Source of the DNA: Lysobacterales bacterium
GTDB taxonomy: Bacteria; Pseudomonadota; Gammaproteobacteria; Xanthomonadales; SZUA-36
Length of the DNA: 32,923 nucleotides
Reading direction: 5' to 3'
Assembly (NCBI GenBank): GCA_013042835.1
Contig: JABDPJ010000137.1
Coordinates: 1 to 32,923 of the forward strand
Shown: positions 24,842 through 32,726 of the stretch, piece by piece
Position numbering within the stretch: the first letter of the stretch is position 1
How the letters are laid out: each line of letters starts with the position of its first letter
The notes under the pieces: generated by a model
The model's database searches: none
What the model saw: only the letters and a program-made list of their open reading frames with translations
Told to the model about the DNA's origin: nothing
Position numbers and translations under genes: made by a program

Positions 24842-25309
24842 CTAGGCATGAGCTGCCCAGGGCGGTTCTTCCACCAGGTATTCATAGGCCCTGGCAAGGT
24901 TTTCACCGGCAGCGCTGCTCATTTCTTTCCCCAGCCCGAATTTATAGGCCCTTATGGTGAGCAGGTAGGCGGGCGGTGGTTCGCGCCGGTAGATTTGTTG
25001 GTAGACCGACAGTACGGATGCCGGACTCATGGCGTGGGTTGTAAAGCTGTCATCTTTTCGGGCAGACAAGCGCTGTAATTCGAAAGGTTCTTCGCAATTG
25101 ATCCCGGCATCAACGAACAGCACATACTCACGCTCCCTGAGATCCGTCGCGTGTTCGATCTGCAGCTGAAAATCGGTCAGCAGGTCAACGTTCAGTGGCG
25201 GATTTTTCTCCAGCAGATCATACATGGCCGTGCCCAGCGCATCGTCCCCGCGCGATGGGTTGCCGTAAGTCAGCACCAGGACGGGCGCAACTGCAGCTCC
25301 ATGGTTCAT
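24842..25309 (-). CDS. hoxW: NiFe-hydrogenase maturation endopeptidase
   Basis: 155 residues. Cuts the C-terminal extension off the HoxH precursor after nickel insertion. The family motif Gly-Asn-Pro-Ser-Arg-Gly-Asp-Asp-Ala-Leu-Gly is at residues ~16-26, and further nickel-sensing candidates are the Asp in Leu-Phe-Val-Asp-Ala and the His in Thr-His-Ala-Met-Ser-Pro. ATG 25309 is chosen over the longer frame (25366) because that extension would overlap the end of hoxH, and an AGG site precedes 25309. The gap to the hoxH stop is only 7 bp, so it is the last gene of hoxFUYHW. Confidence 0.9.
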   Translation of the reverse strand: MNHGAAVAPVLVLTYGNPSRGDDALGTAMYDLLEKNPPLNVDLLTDFQLQIEHATDLREREYVLFVDAGINCEEPFELQRLSARKDDSFTTHAMSPASVLSVYQQIYRREPPPAYLLTIRAYKFGLGKEMSSAAGENLARAYEYLVEEPPWAAHA

Positions 25310-25316
25310 CTGTTGC

Positions 25317-26807
25317 CTAGATGGTCCTGTCAATCTGACCTGTTGTTCGCTTTTCAAGCCGGTCAACTAGTTGTCCGCCTGCATCTACCAGGTTCAACTC
25401 CATCGGCATTTTGCCGATCGCGTGGGTGGCGCAAGACAGGCATGGGTCGTAAGCCCTGATGGCGACCTCGACCTGGTTGAGCAGTGCTTCACTCAGCCGC
25501 TTGCCGTCGAGGTACTGGTTGGCCACTTTGCGGATCGATTCATTCATGGCCTGGTTGTTGTTGGTGGTCGAAACGATCAGGCTGGCTTTGCTGACGATGC
25601 CGTCGCCATCAATCTCATAGTGATGGAAGAGGGTGCCTCTCGGCGCTTCGATGACGCCGGTGCCGACAGATTGCAACTCGCCCTTGGTGCGCAGGTCTTT
25701 GCCCATCAAGTCGGGGTCTTCCAACAGCTCGGCGATAGCTTCTGCACAGTGCAGAGTCTCAATTAATCTCGCCCAGTGATACGCCATGGTGGACTGCACC
25801 GGCAGGCCGTCGCCCAGGCTCTTGAATTCCTGCCTCTGCGCTTCGGCCAATGGCGTGGAGAAGAAATCACAGTTATTGACGCGGGCCAGCGGGCCAACCC
25901 GGTACCAGCCCTCTTCTTCGCCGCGTGCCTTGATGAACGGGAACTTCATGTAGCTCCAGTCCTTGACGCTCTCACGCAGGTATTCGGTGTAGTTGGTGTA
26001 ATCGATGTGATCGAAAATCTCTTTACCCAAACTATCCCGGGCGCGCAGGCCACCATGGTAGAGTTCAAACGAACCATCATCGTTGACCATGCTCATCATG
26101 CTGGTATCGATGCGTGCAAAATCCATGTGGTAGTCGAGCTCTTCGTAAAAGACTTTCTTGACCAACTCAACCGCGGTTTGCGCCCAGCTAAGGTTCTGGG
26201 CGATGTCCTTGCGCAGGTAATCGACTTCTTCCCTGCTCAGTCCTTTGTTGATGCCTCCGGGTATTGCGCCGGTCCCATGCACCCGTTTGCCGGATGTCAC
26301 GCGGATGATTTCCTGGCCGTACTTACGCATCATCACGCCCTGCGTGGCGATCTCGGGGCTGTCTTCGATGACCCCAACGATATTGCGGTGGCGGACTTCA
26401 TCATCAAAACCGAATAACAGGTCCGGAGAGCACAGGTGGAAGAAATGCAGCGCATGCGACTGTAGTGTCTGGCCGTAGTGCATCAGGCGCCGGATCTTTT
26501 CGGCGGTCGGTGTCAGTTCGGTCGCACCGACGATCATATCCGTTGCTTTGGCGGCGGCCAGGTGATGACTGACGGGGCAGATGCCACACAACCTCTGGAC
26601 CAGCACAGGCAGTTCCCAGTAAGGCCTTCCCTGGATAAATTTTTCAAACCCGCGGAACTCCGTGATATGCAGACGGGCCTGCCTGATATTGCGGTTCTTG
26701 CCCTGTAACAGGGTGACCTTGCCATGCCCTTCGACCCGTGTTAATGGTTCAATAACGATGCGTTTCAGGCTCTCGGGGTTTTCGGCTGTTTCCAGTGCAG
26801 ATGTCAT
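25317..26807 (-). CDS. hoxH: NAD-reducing hydrogenase large (NiFe active-site) subunit
   Basis: 496 residues. It holds the NiFe centre that splits or makes H2. The two Cys pairs are intact: Arg72-Leu-Cys74-Gly-Ile-Cys77 (L1) and Asp-Pro-Cys456-Leu-Ser-Cys459-Ala-Thr-His462 (L2). HoxW cleavage after His462 would remove a 34-residue tail. The N-terminal Glu-Pro-Leu-Thr-Arg-Val-Glu-Gly-His is the conserved start of the family. Gene order, a NAD-linked diaphorase encoded upstream, and these motifs place it in group 3d (soluble, bidirectional, NAD-linked). It starts 28 bp after hoxY. No hyp maturation genes are in view, so those must lie elsewhere. Confidence 0.96.
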   Translation of the reverse strand: MTSALETAENPESLKRIVIEPLTRVEGHGKVTLLQGKNRNIRQARLHITEFRGFEKFIQGRPYWELPVLVQRLCGICPVSHHLAAAKATDMIVGATELTPTAEKIRRLMHYGQTLQSHALHFFHLCSPDLLFGFDDEVRHRNIVGVIEDSPEIATQGVMMRKYGQEIIRVTSGKRVHGTGAIPGGINKGLSREEVDYLRKDIAQNLSWAQTAVELVKKVFYEELDYHMDFARIDTSMMSMVNDDGSFELYHGGLRARDSLGKEIFDHIDYTNYTEYLRESVKDWSYMKFPFIKARGEEEGWYRVGPLARVNNCDFFSTPLAEAQRQEFKSLGDGLPVQSTMAYHWARLIETLHCAEAIAELLEDPDLMGKDLRTKGELQSVGTGVIEAPRGTLFHHYEIDGDGIVSKASLIVSTTNNNQAMNESIRKVANQYLDGKRLSEALLNQVEVAIRAYDPCLSCATHAIGKMPMELNLVDAGGQLVDRLEKRTTGQIDRTI

Positions 26808-26835
26808 TTTCTTTCTCGCTGCCAGTCCTCGCAGA

Positions 26836-27405
26836 CTAGTCGTAATGAATAAGGGAATAAGGAAAGTCGATGGTGTTACCGTTGATGAGGTCGGTCAGGA
26901 ATTTCCAGAAGGTGTCGGCCGAAGGCGGACAGCCGGGCAGGAAATAATCCACCCGTACCACTTCGTGTATGGGGTGGACCTTATCGAGCAACAGCGGAAT
27001 CTCAACGTCATTTGGAACGTGCGGGTTCTCAATGCCTATGCCGAGGATATATGCCTCTTCAAGGCACTCCTTGATATCGAACTGATTGCGCATCGCCGGC
27101 ACGCCACCGTTCACCGCGCAGGCCCCGACGGCCACCAGGATATCGCAGTTGTTGCGGAATTCGCGCAGATCCTCAACGTTATGTACATTGGCTACACCAC
27201 CCTCTATCAGGCCAATATCGCACTTTCCAATGTCCTTGATATCGGTGATCGGTGAGCGGTCAAACTCTACCAATTCCACCAGTTGCAAGATGCGTTCGTC
27301 GATATCCAGCAGGGACATGTGACAACCAAAACAACCGCATAAAGGCGCCGTGGCCACGATCAGTTTTTCTTTGCTGCCGTATTCGTTTACCAGTGGTTTA
27401 TTCAT
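26836..27405 (-). CDS. hoxY: NAD-reducing hydrogenase small subunit
   Basis: 189 residues. It carries the proximal [4Fe-4S] cluster next to the NiFe site of HoxH. The short HoxY-type small subunit has the Cys pattern Cys23-Gly-Cys25-Phe-Gly-Cys28-His, a Cys in Val-Gly-Ala-Cys-Ala-Val-Asn-Gly-Gly, and one in Leu-Pro-Gly-Cys-Pro-Pro. There is no twin-arginine leader, so the enzyme is cytoplasmic. ATG 27405 overlaps the hoxU stop by 8 bp, indicating translational coupling; a GTG at 27417 in the same frame is the alternative start. Confidence 0.95.
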   Translation of the reverse strand: MNKPLVNEYGSKEKLIVATAPLCGCFGCHMSLLDIDERILQLVELVEFDRSPITDIKDIGKCDIGLIEGGVANVHNVEDLREFRNNCDILVAVGACAVNGGVPAMRNQFDIKECLEEAYILGIGIENPHVPNDVEIPLLLDKVHPIHEVVRVDYFLPGCPPSADTFWKFLTDLINGNTIDFPYSLIHYD

Positions 27406-28150
27406 GGCTTTTATCACTTATAAATGGTTTTTCCGGTTTGGAATGCGCGGCCACATCACCGACAACGCTGATGGGCTTGGTGTCGTAGAGACGCTGGCCG
27501 ACCGGGGTTTCATAACCGAGGTGCTTGGGCATGATGGCGCCGACCGGACATACCTCTACCGCTTTGTCAGTAAACTCCAACTCGCTTCCGCCGAGTTTGC
27601 CGTCGGGTGAATTGAATACCAGTTTGCTGTCGATGCCGCGGCCGGATATGGCAAAGACCGACTTGCGGTCGACCTGTTCGCTGGCACGCACACACAAGCC
27701 GCACAGGATGCAGCGGTTGTGGTAGAAAACGATATCCGGGTGTGACGCATCGATGGAGCGCTTGGGGAAAAAGTGCGTCAAATGCGGACTCAGCATGCCA
27801 ATGTAATAAGCTACGGCCTGCAGTTGGCAGGCACCGCTCTTCTCGCAGGCAGGGCAGGTATGGTTGCCTTCAACGAACAACATTTGCAGCAGCAATTCAC
27901 GCCTTTGCCTGATTGCATCAGAGCTGTTGTCCACTTCCATGCCGGCTTCGGCCGGGAGTGTGCAGGAAGCCTGGTGACGCCCATTGACATCCACGACGCA
28001 CAGGCGACAGCTGCCGTGCGGTTTGAACTCCGGGTTATGGCACAGGTGCGGAATATATTCACCGGCCCTGAGCGCCGCGTCCATGATGGTGTCACCCTTC
28101 TTGAAAGGGATATCCTTGCCGTCCAGTCTGAAGGTATTTTCAGTATTCAT
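27398..28150 (-). CDS. hoxU: NAD-reducing hydrogenase diaphorase iron-sulfur subunit
   Basis: 250 residues, equivalent to the N-terminal part of NuoG. An N-terminal plant-type [2Fe-2S] domain has Cys37, Cys48, Cys51 and Cys63. A His/Cys-ligated [4Fe-4S] site follows (His-Thr-Cys-Pro-Ala-Cys-Glu-Lys-Ser-Gly-Ala-Cys), then a ferredoxin-like pair: Cys-Ile-Leu-Cys-Gly-Leu-Cys and Cys-Pro-Val-Gly-Ala-Ile. It wires HoxY to the flavin of HoxF. ATG 28150 has a GGAG site 8 nt upstream and overlaps the hoxF stop by 11 bp; the open frame continues to 28183 without such a site. Confidence 0.95.
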   Translation of the reverse strand: MNTENTFRLDGKDIPFKKGDTIMDAALRAGEYIPHLCHNPEFKPHGSCRLCVVDVNGRHQASCTLPAEAGMEVDNSSDAIRQRRELLLQMLFVEGNHTCPACEKSGACQLQAVAYYIGMLSPHLTHFFPKRSIDASHPDIVFYHNRCILCGLCVRASEQVDRKSVFAISGRGIDSKLVFNSPDGKLGGSELEFTDKAVEVCPVGAIMPKHLGYETPVGQRLYDTKPISVVGDVAAHSKPEKPFISDKSHE

Positions 28151-29933
28151 CTGTTCGCTCCACGTAAGCGCCTTCATCTTCACGCCCGGTCAAAAGCCTG
28201 GAAACATCCAGCGCCTTGGTCATATCGAAAGCGGGTGTGTGACTCGTGTTGTGCAGGCGTGTTGCATAGATACCCGGGAACTTCGCCAGCGTATCGAGTA
28301 TCGGGTTGGGTGCGGTTGAACCGAGGCCACAATGCGCAGTCTTCTTCATGACCTGGCCGATACGTTCCATTTCCTTTAGGTCGTAGCGGGTGGCATAGCC
28401 AACCATGACTTTCTCAACCAGGTCGTTCAGCAGCCTTCCGCCAACACGGCATGGGGTGCAGAACCCACAACTTTCATGGGTGAAAAACCGGGCGAAGTTC
28501 AGCACCATTTTCAGCAGATCGCGCTGCTGGTTGAAAATCATGAACGAACCGCCGGAGGAGACGTCCTCAAATGCGATCTTGCGGTAGAACTCCTGCGGTG
28601 GGATCGTGCTTCCGGCAGCACCGGAAACCTGGACGGCCTGCGTGTCGCTGGCACCACAATCGACGAGAATCTGCCTGATTGTAACGCCAAACGGATATTC
28701 GTAGATGCCCGGCCGCTCGCAATCGCCGGAGATGCTCAAGAGCTTGGTGCCACTGGATTGCGAGGTGCCGACGGAGTGATACCAGTCCGCGCCGAAGACG
28801 GCAATCTTTGCCGCCGCAACGAACGTTTCGACGTTGTTGAGCGCCGTGGGCTTGTTCTTATAACCACAGGTGACCGGGAAGGGCGGACGGTCGCGCGGTA
28901 TGCCGCGCTTGCCTTCCAGCGATTCAATCAAGGCTGATTCCTCACCGCATATGTAGGCGCCCGCACCCATGTGAATCTCGATATCGAAATTAAAGCCCTT
29001 GTGGCCGAGAATCTTTTTACCGAGGAGCTTGGCTTCGCGGCGTTCCTGCAGGGTTTTCTCCAGCGCCTCACGCATGTACAGGTATTCTCGCCGGAGATAC
29101 AGCAGGCCCTTTTTCGCACCGACGATGCCGGCGGCAACGGTCATGCCCTCAAACAATTCGTCGGCATAGCTGTTGAGCAGCACCCGGTCCTTGAAGGTGC
29201 CCGGTTCGCCTTCGTCCGCATTGCAGACAACGTAGTGCTTGTCTGCTTCCGTCTCGCGGCATAGGCGCCATTTCAGGCCCGAGCCGAAACCGGCGCCGCC
29301 ACGGCCGCGCAGGCCGGAATTCTCGAGTCTCTCCAGCATGACTTCGCCGCCGGTCGCGGCCAGCGCACCGATGGCGCTGCCCTTGATGATGTCATCGTTC
29401 AACAGCTTGTCTTTGCGCCGGATGTTGTCTTTCACGACAAACAGGGATTTGGGCCAATTTGCTACCGGGATACCTGCCTCGATACGGCCAACCATCTTGT
29501 GAATGCGTTTTTCGGTCAGTTTTGATACCACCAGCCCATTGACCAGCATGGCCGGTCCCTGGTCGCAGATGCCGGTGCAGGAAGTCAGGCTGACGGTGAC
29601 TTTTCCGTCCGCTCTCGGAACATCGGGTTCGACGCCCAGTTTTTTGCACAGGCTTTTGAACAGCAACTGGTTGCCGAGCATGCGGTCGGTGATGTTATCG
29701 CTGAAGCGAATGTCATATTCGCCACGGGCCGTTCTGTGCAGGAAAGAATAGAAGTCGATAACGGCGTTGATTTTCATTGGCGGCGTCTTCAACCGCTCGG
29801 ACAACAGCTGAATGGCTTCCTCGGGGACATGCGAATACTCGTGTTGGATCGCGTGAAGGTACTGCAGCAGAAGATCTGGAGCTTCACCGATTTCAGAAAA
29901 AATATCGCCTATGAATTCTTCAATATTTGGCAT
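28140..29933 (-). CDS. hoxF: NAD-reducing hydrogenase diaphorase flavoprotein with fused HoxE-like domain
   Basis: 597 residues. The N-terminal ~160 residues are NuoE/HoxE-like; the rest is NuoF-like, with Gly-Arg-Gly-Gly-Ala-Gly-Phe and Asn-Ala-Asp-Glu-Gly-Glu-Pro-Gly-Thr-Phe-Lys-Asp (FMN and NADH binding) and a [4Fe-4S] site Cys-Gly-Phe-Cys-Thr-Pro-Cys plus a later Cys-Gly-Leu-Gly. The fusion is the Cupriavidus-type architecture, so no separate hoxE is expected. In the NuoE-like domain the first C-x4-C is replaced by Ser78...Asp83, while Cys119 and Cys123 remain, so that [2Fe-2S] site is probably altered or lost. ATG 29933 has GGGAG 10 nt upstream; ATG 29942 lies too near it. First gene of the hox operon. 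Confidence 0.95.
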   Translation of the reverse strand: MPNIEEFIGDIFSEIGEAPDLLLQYLHAIQHEYSHVPEEAIQLLSERLKTPPMKINAVIDFYSFLHRTARGEYDIRFSDNITDRMLGNQLLFKSLCKKLGVEPDVPRADGKVTVSLTSCTGICDQGPAMLVNGLVVSKLTEKRIHKMVGRIEAGIPVANWPKSLFVVKDNIRRKDKLLNDDIIKGSAIGALAATGGEVMLERLENSGLRGRGGAGFGSGLKWRLCRETEADKHYVVCNADEGEPGTFKDRVLLNSYADELFEGMTVAAGIVGAKKGLLYLRREYLYMREALEKTLQERREAKLLGKKILGHKGFNFDIEIHMGAGAYICGEESALIESLEGKRGIPRDRPPFPVTCGYKNKPTALNNVETFVAAAKIAVFGADWYHSVGTSQSSGTKLLSISGDCERPGIYEYPFGVTIRQILVDCGASDTQAVQVSGAAGSTIPPQEFYRKIAFEDVSSGGSFMIFNQQRDLLKMVLNFARFFTHESCGFCTPCRVGGRLLNDLVEKVMVGYATRYDLKEMERIGQVMKKTAHCGLGSTAPNPILDTLAKFPGIYATRLHNTSHTPAFDMTKALDVSRLLTGREDEGAYVERTDEY

Positions 29934-30481
29934 GGTGCGCATACTCCCGGACAGAAGAAACGGCGCTTTGACAAGAAATATATTCTCTCATTTCGGCATC
30001 CTTACTGTCGTAATTGATGGCATTTGAATGAATACAATCTAGGTGGAGTTTTACATGTACGGTGGGCACTTTAACTGATCTAAATCAGTATTTATTCCGA
30101 TATTCCAGTGCCGGAAAACAGCCAGTTATGAGGTCTTGGACCTGCCGGTCAAATGGCTGTAAAACGACATATTTAAATTTTGAAAAACAGATAAATGTGT
30201 TAAAATTACAATGCATCTGTGCGGTGTTTCCAACCGTTGGTTGCACCAAACTTTCAGGCTGCCTTAAACCGCTGCTACATATGCAACGGTTGTCCTTCCG
30301 CACGAGCAATAGTTGCCGCTGGCAGCATCTGAGATTGCGTAAGATTGATCCATGTCAGTCAAAGTTGATCTTTTGCCCGTAACGGCCGTGTTTCAATGGT
30401 ATTTACCCGCTCCGGCTGGTCTAATGAAAAGTGGTACAAATTCTTTTGTTACGCCCCGTGCGCAAGAAGGAGCTGTCAGCA
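29934..30481. other. Divergent intergenic region between hoxF and the NfeD-type gene
   Basis: About 550 bp without a supported gene; the open frame at 30062-30382 has no ribosome site or domain. It is AT-richer than the flanks around 30160-30220. It contains the FNR-type repeat at 30074-30089, a CCAAC-C-GTTGG inverted repeat at 30230-30240, and two TTGATC copies 20 bp apart (30345 and 30365). Confidence 0.65.
30074..30089. promoter_or_regulatory. FNR/CRP-family-type operator ACTGAT-CTAA-ATCAGT
   Basis: A perfect 6-bp inverted repeat with a 4-bp spacer. Its core TGAT-N4-ATCA equals the FNR/ANR/DNR core (consensus TTGAT-N4-ATCAA), differing only in the outer base pair. It is centred about 148 bp upstream of the hoxF start codon in the only sizeable promoter region of the operon, consistent with oxygen- or NO-responsive control. 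Assignment to FNR rather than another family member is inference. Confidence 0.6.
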
Positions 30482-31906
30482 GTGGGTAAGCTGCGACATG
30501 ATTCAAAACTGATTCGAAAGGCCTGGATTTGTTTCCTGATGGCCACTTTCGTGTCCGCTTTAGCGGTTGCCGCCGATGAACCGCGAAACTCCCAACCCCA
30601 ACAGCCGGATCCTGCTGTCGAAGCCAATGATCGCCAGGCTGTTTTGCTGGATGTGCAGGGCCCGATTGGCCCGGCAACAGCCGAATTTGTGACGGGTTCC
30701 CTGGAAAAGGCGGCCGCGCTGGGCGCCGAACTGGTTATCGTCCGCATGGACACCCCGGGTGGCCTGGACGCTTCGACTCGCGATATCGTCAAAGCCATCC
30801 TCAATTCACCGGTACCGGTGGCAACCTTTGTTAACCCCGGCGGCGCGCGTGCCGCCAGTGCGGGGACTTACATCCTTTATGCCAGCCATATTGCGGCAAT
30901 GAGTCCCGCCACCCATGTTGGCGCGGCAACGCCGGTAGCCATAATCGGCGGTCAACCGTCAGGCGAGCAGGAGGAACCCGCAGAGGGCGAAGATGATTCC
31001 GCAGCCCCTGCATCCCCCGCTGATGCCATGAGCCGCAAAGCCGTCAACGATTCGGTGGCTTATATTCGTGGCCTTGCCGACCGCTACGGGCGCAATGCCG
31101 AGTGGGCGGAACTGGCGGTGCGCGAGGCCGCCAGCATCACCGCTGAAAAGGCACTGGAAATCGGCGTGATAGACCTGATTGCGAACGACGTCGGCGATCT
31201 GCTGGAGCAGGTGAATGGCAGGACCGTCAAGGTAAAGGGCCGGGACCTGGTGCTGCAGACCGGATCCTTGCTGGTCGAGGAACTGGAGCCGGACTGGAAG
31301 AGTGAACTCCTCGCTGTAATCACCAGCCCGACCATCGCCTACCTGCTGCTTTTAATTGGTATCTATGGCCTGATTTTTGAAGGTTATAACCCGGGTGCCG
31401 TGCTACCGGGTGTCATCGGGGCCATCTGCCTGCTACTGGCCCTATACGCATTCCAGATGTTACCGGTCAACTACGCCGGGTTCGCGTTGCTGATACTCGG
31501 GATTATCCTGATGATCGGTGAAGCAGTGGCGCCGAGTTTCGGCGCCCTGGGAATTGGTGGCGTCATCTCGGTGGTGATCGGTTCAATCATTCTTATCGAC
31601 ACCGATGTCCCCGGTTTTGTCGTCTCGAGGCCGCTGATAGGCGCACTGGCGCTGGTCAGTTCGCTCGGACTGATGGCGATCATCGGCGTTGCCATGAAGG
31701 CAAGGCAAAGACCAATGGTTGCCGGCCGTGAAGAACTCATCGGCGCGATGGGCACGGCGCTGACGGATTTCGAGCGCCAGGGCAACGTATTTGTCCACAG
31801 TGAACGCTGGAATGCCATCAGCACATCTCCACTGCAGGCGGGGCAGGAAATAGTGGTCACCGGCATAGACGGGTTAACCCTGCAAGTGCGGCCTGCTGGC
31901 CGCTGA
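30482..31906 (+). CDS. NfeD-family membrane-bound ClpP-class serine protease
   Basis: 474 residues. GTG 30482 is chosen for its strong AAGGAG site 9 nt upstream and because a signal peptide follows directly (Lys/Arg-rich N-region, hydrophobic core, Ala-Val-Ala-Ala); the frame extends to 30431. The ClpP-like domain (about residues 52-240) has the nucleophile Ser126 in Arg-Ala-Ala-Ser-Ala-Gly-Thr-Tyr and the general-base candidate Lys186 in Ser-Arg-Lys-Ala-Val-Asn-Asp, matching the Ser-Lys dyad of the 1510-N type. An acidic Pro/Ala-rich insert lies between them. Several membrane helices (about 275-415) and a C-terminal NfeD OB-fold follow. Relatives cleave stomatin tails; a stomatin-like gene is next in the operon. 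Confidence 0.92.
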   Translation: MGKLRHDSKLIRKAWICFLMATFVSALAVAADEPRNSQPQQPDPAVEANDRQAVLLDVQGPIGPATAEFVTGSLEKAAALGAELVIVRMDTPGGLDASTRDIVKAILNSPVPVATFVNPGGARAASAGTYILYASHIAAMSPATHVGAATPVAIIGGQPSGEQEEPAEGEDDSAAPASPADAMSRKAVNDSVAYIRGLADRYGRNAEWAELAVREAASITAEKALEIGVIDLIANDVGDLLEQVNGRTVKVKGRDLVLQTGSLLVEELEPDWKSELLAVITSPTIAYLLLLIGIYGLIFEGYNPGAVLPGVIGAICLLLALYAFQMLPVNYAGFALLILGIILMIGEAVAPSFGALGIGGVISVVIGSIILIDTDVPGFVVSRPLIGALALVSSLGLMAIIGVAMKARQRPMVAGREELIGAMGTALTDFERQGNVFVHSERWNAISTSPLQAGQEIVVTGIDGLTLQVRPAGR

Positions 31907-31937
31907 GCTCGGTTTGATATGAAAAAGGAGAACAGAC

Positions 31938-32687
31938 ATGCTTGATTATTTCTTTGGCATTATTATTTTTGTCCTTCTGAGCATCCTGTTCAGCGCGATC
32001 AAGATTTTGCGCGAATACGAACGCGGCGTGGTGTTTCAACTTGGCCGGTTCTGGAAGGTCAAGGGGCCGGGACTGATTGTCATCATTCCCATCGTCCAAC
32101 AGATGGAGCGCGTTGATCTGCGTGTCATCGTCATGGACGTACCCACCCAGGATGTCATTTCCAGGGACAACGTCTCGGTACACGTCAATGCCGTGGTTTA
32201 TTTTCGCGTGATCGAGCCGGACAAGGCAATTATCCAGGTGGAGAAATACCTTGAAGCTGTCAGCCAGTTGGCGCAGACCACCCTGCGTTCAGTCCTGGGC
32301 CAGCATGAACTGGATGAAATGCTGGCGGAGCGCGATACCCTCAACAAGGATATCCAGGCGGTCCTGGACCGCCAGACCGATGCCTGGGGTATCAAGGTTT
32401 CAAACGTCGAGATCAAGCACGTCGATCTTGACGAAAGCATGATCCGGGCGATCGCTGCACAGGCGGAGGCGGAACGTCAGCGGCGGGCCAAAGTCATCCA
32501 CGCCACCGGTGAGAAACAGGCGGCGACCGAGTTGATGGAAGCTGCGAAGACATTGAGCGCCGAGCCCAATGCCATCCAGTTGCGATATTTGCAGACGCTG
32601 ACGGAAATCGCCGGTGACAAGAGTTCCACCATCGTGTTTCCGCTGGATTTGATTGAAAAAGTCAGGAAAACGATAGGCGATTCCTGA
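31938..32687 (+). CDS. SPFH/stomatin-like membrane protein (slipin)
   Basis: 249 residues. An N-terminal membrane helix (residues ~4-22), then the SPFH/PHB domain with Glu-Arg-Gly-Val-Val-Phe, Pro-Gly-Leu-Ile-Val-Ile-Ile-Pro and [12 protein letters not shown], followed by an Ala/Glu/Arg-rich coiled coil (residues ~170-215). It assembles into membrane scaffolds linked to protein quality control. AAGGAG lies upstream of the ATG and the gene follows the NfeD-type protease by 31 bp. NfeD-SPFH pairing is well known, and the protease probably processes the hydrophobic C-terminal end of this partner. Confidence 0.94.
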   Translation: MLDYFFGIIIFVLLSILFSAIKILREYERGVVFQLGRFWKVKGPGLIVIIPIVQQMERVDLRVIVMDVPTQDVISRDNVSVHVNAVVYFRVIEPDKAIIQVEKYLEAVSQLAQTTLRSVLGQHELDEMLAERDTLNKDIQAVLDRQTDAWGIKVSNVEIKHVDLDESMIRAIAAQAEAERQRRAKVIHATGEKQAATELMEAAKTLSAEPNAIQLRYLQTLTEIAGDKSSTIVFPLDLIEKVRKTIGDS

Positions 32688-32726
32688 TTCACAATTCCGT
32701 TCGGAACTGTTTAGCAAGGAATTTCT

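Noticed and set aside
25776-26417. 213-residue open frame antisense to hoxH
   Set aside because: hoxH has all catalytic motifs on the opposite strand; this frame has none.
30300-30335. Sigma54 promoter for hox, as in Cupriavidus
   Set aside because: The only GG...GC pair on the minus strand has 8 rather than 10 bases between the elements.
30062-30382. Possible 106-residue gene in the hoxF upstream region
   Set aside because: Starts before the FNR-type site, lacks a ribosome site, and its composition (many Cys, Arg, Ser) looks like random translation.
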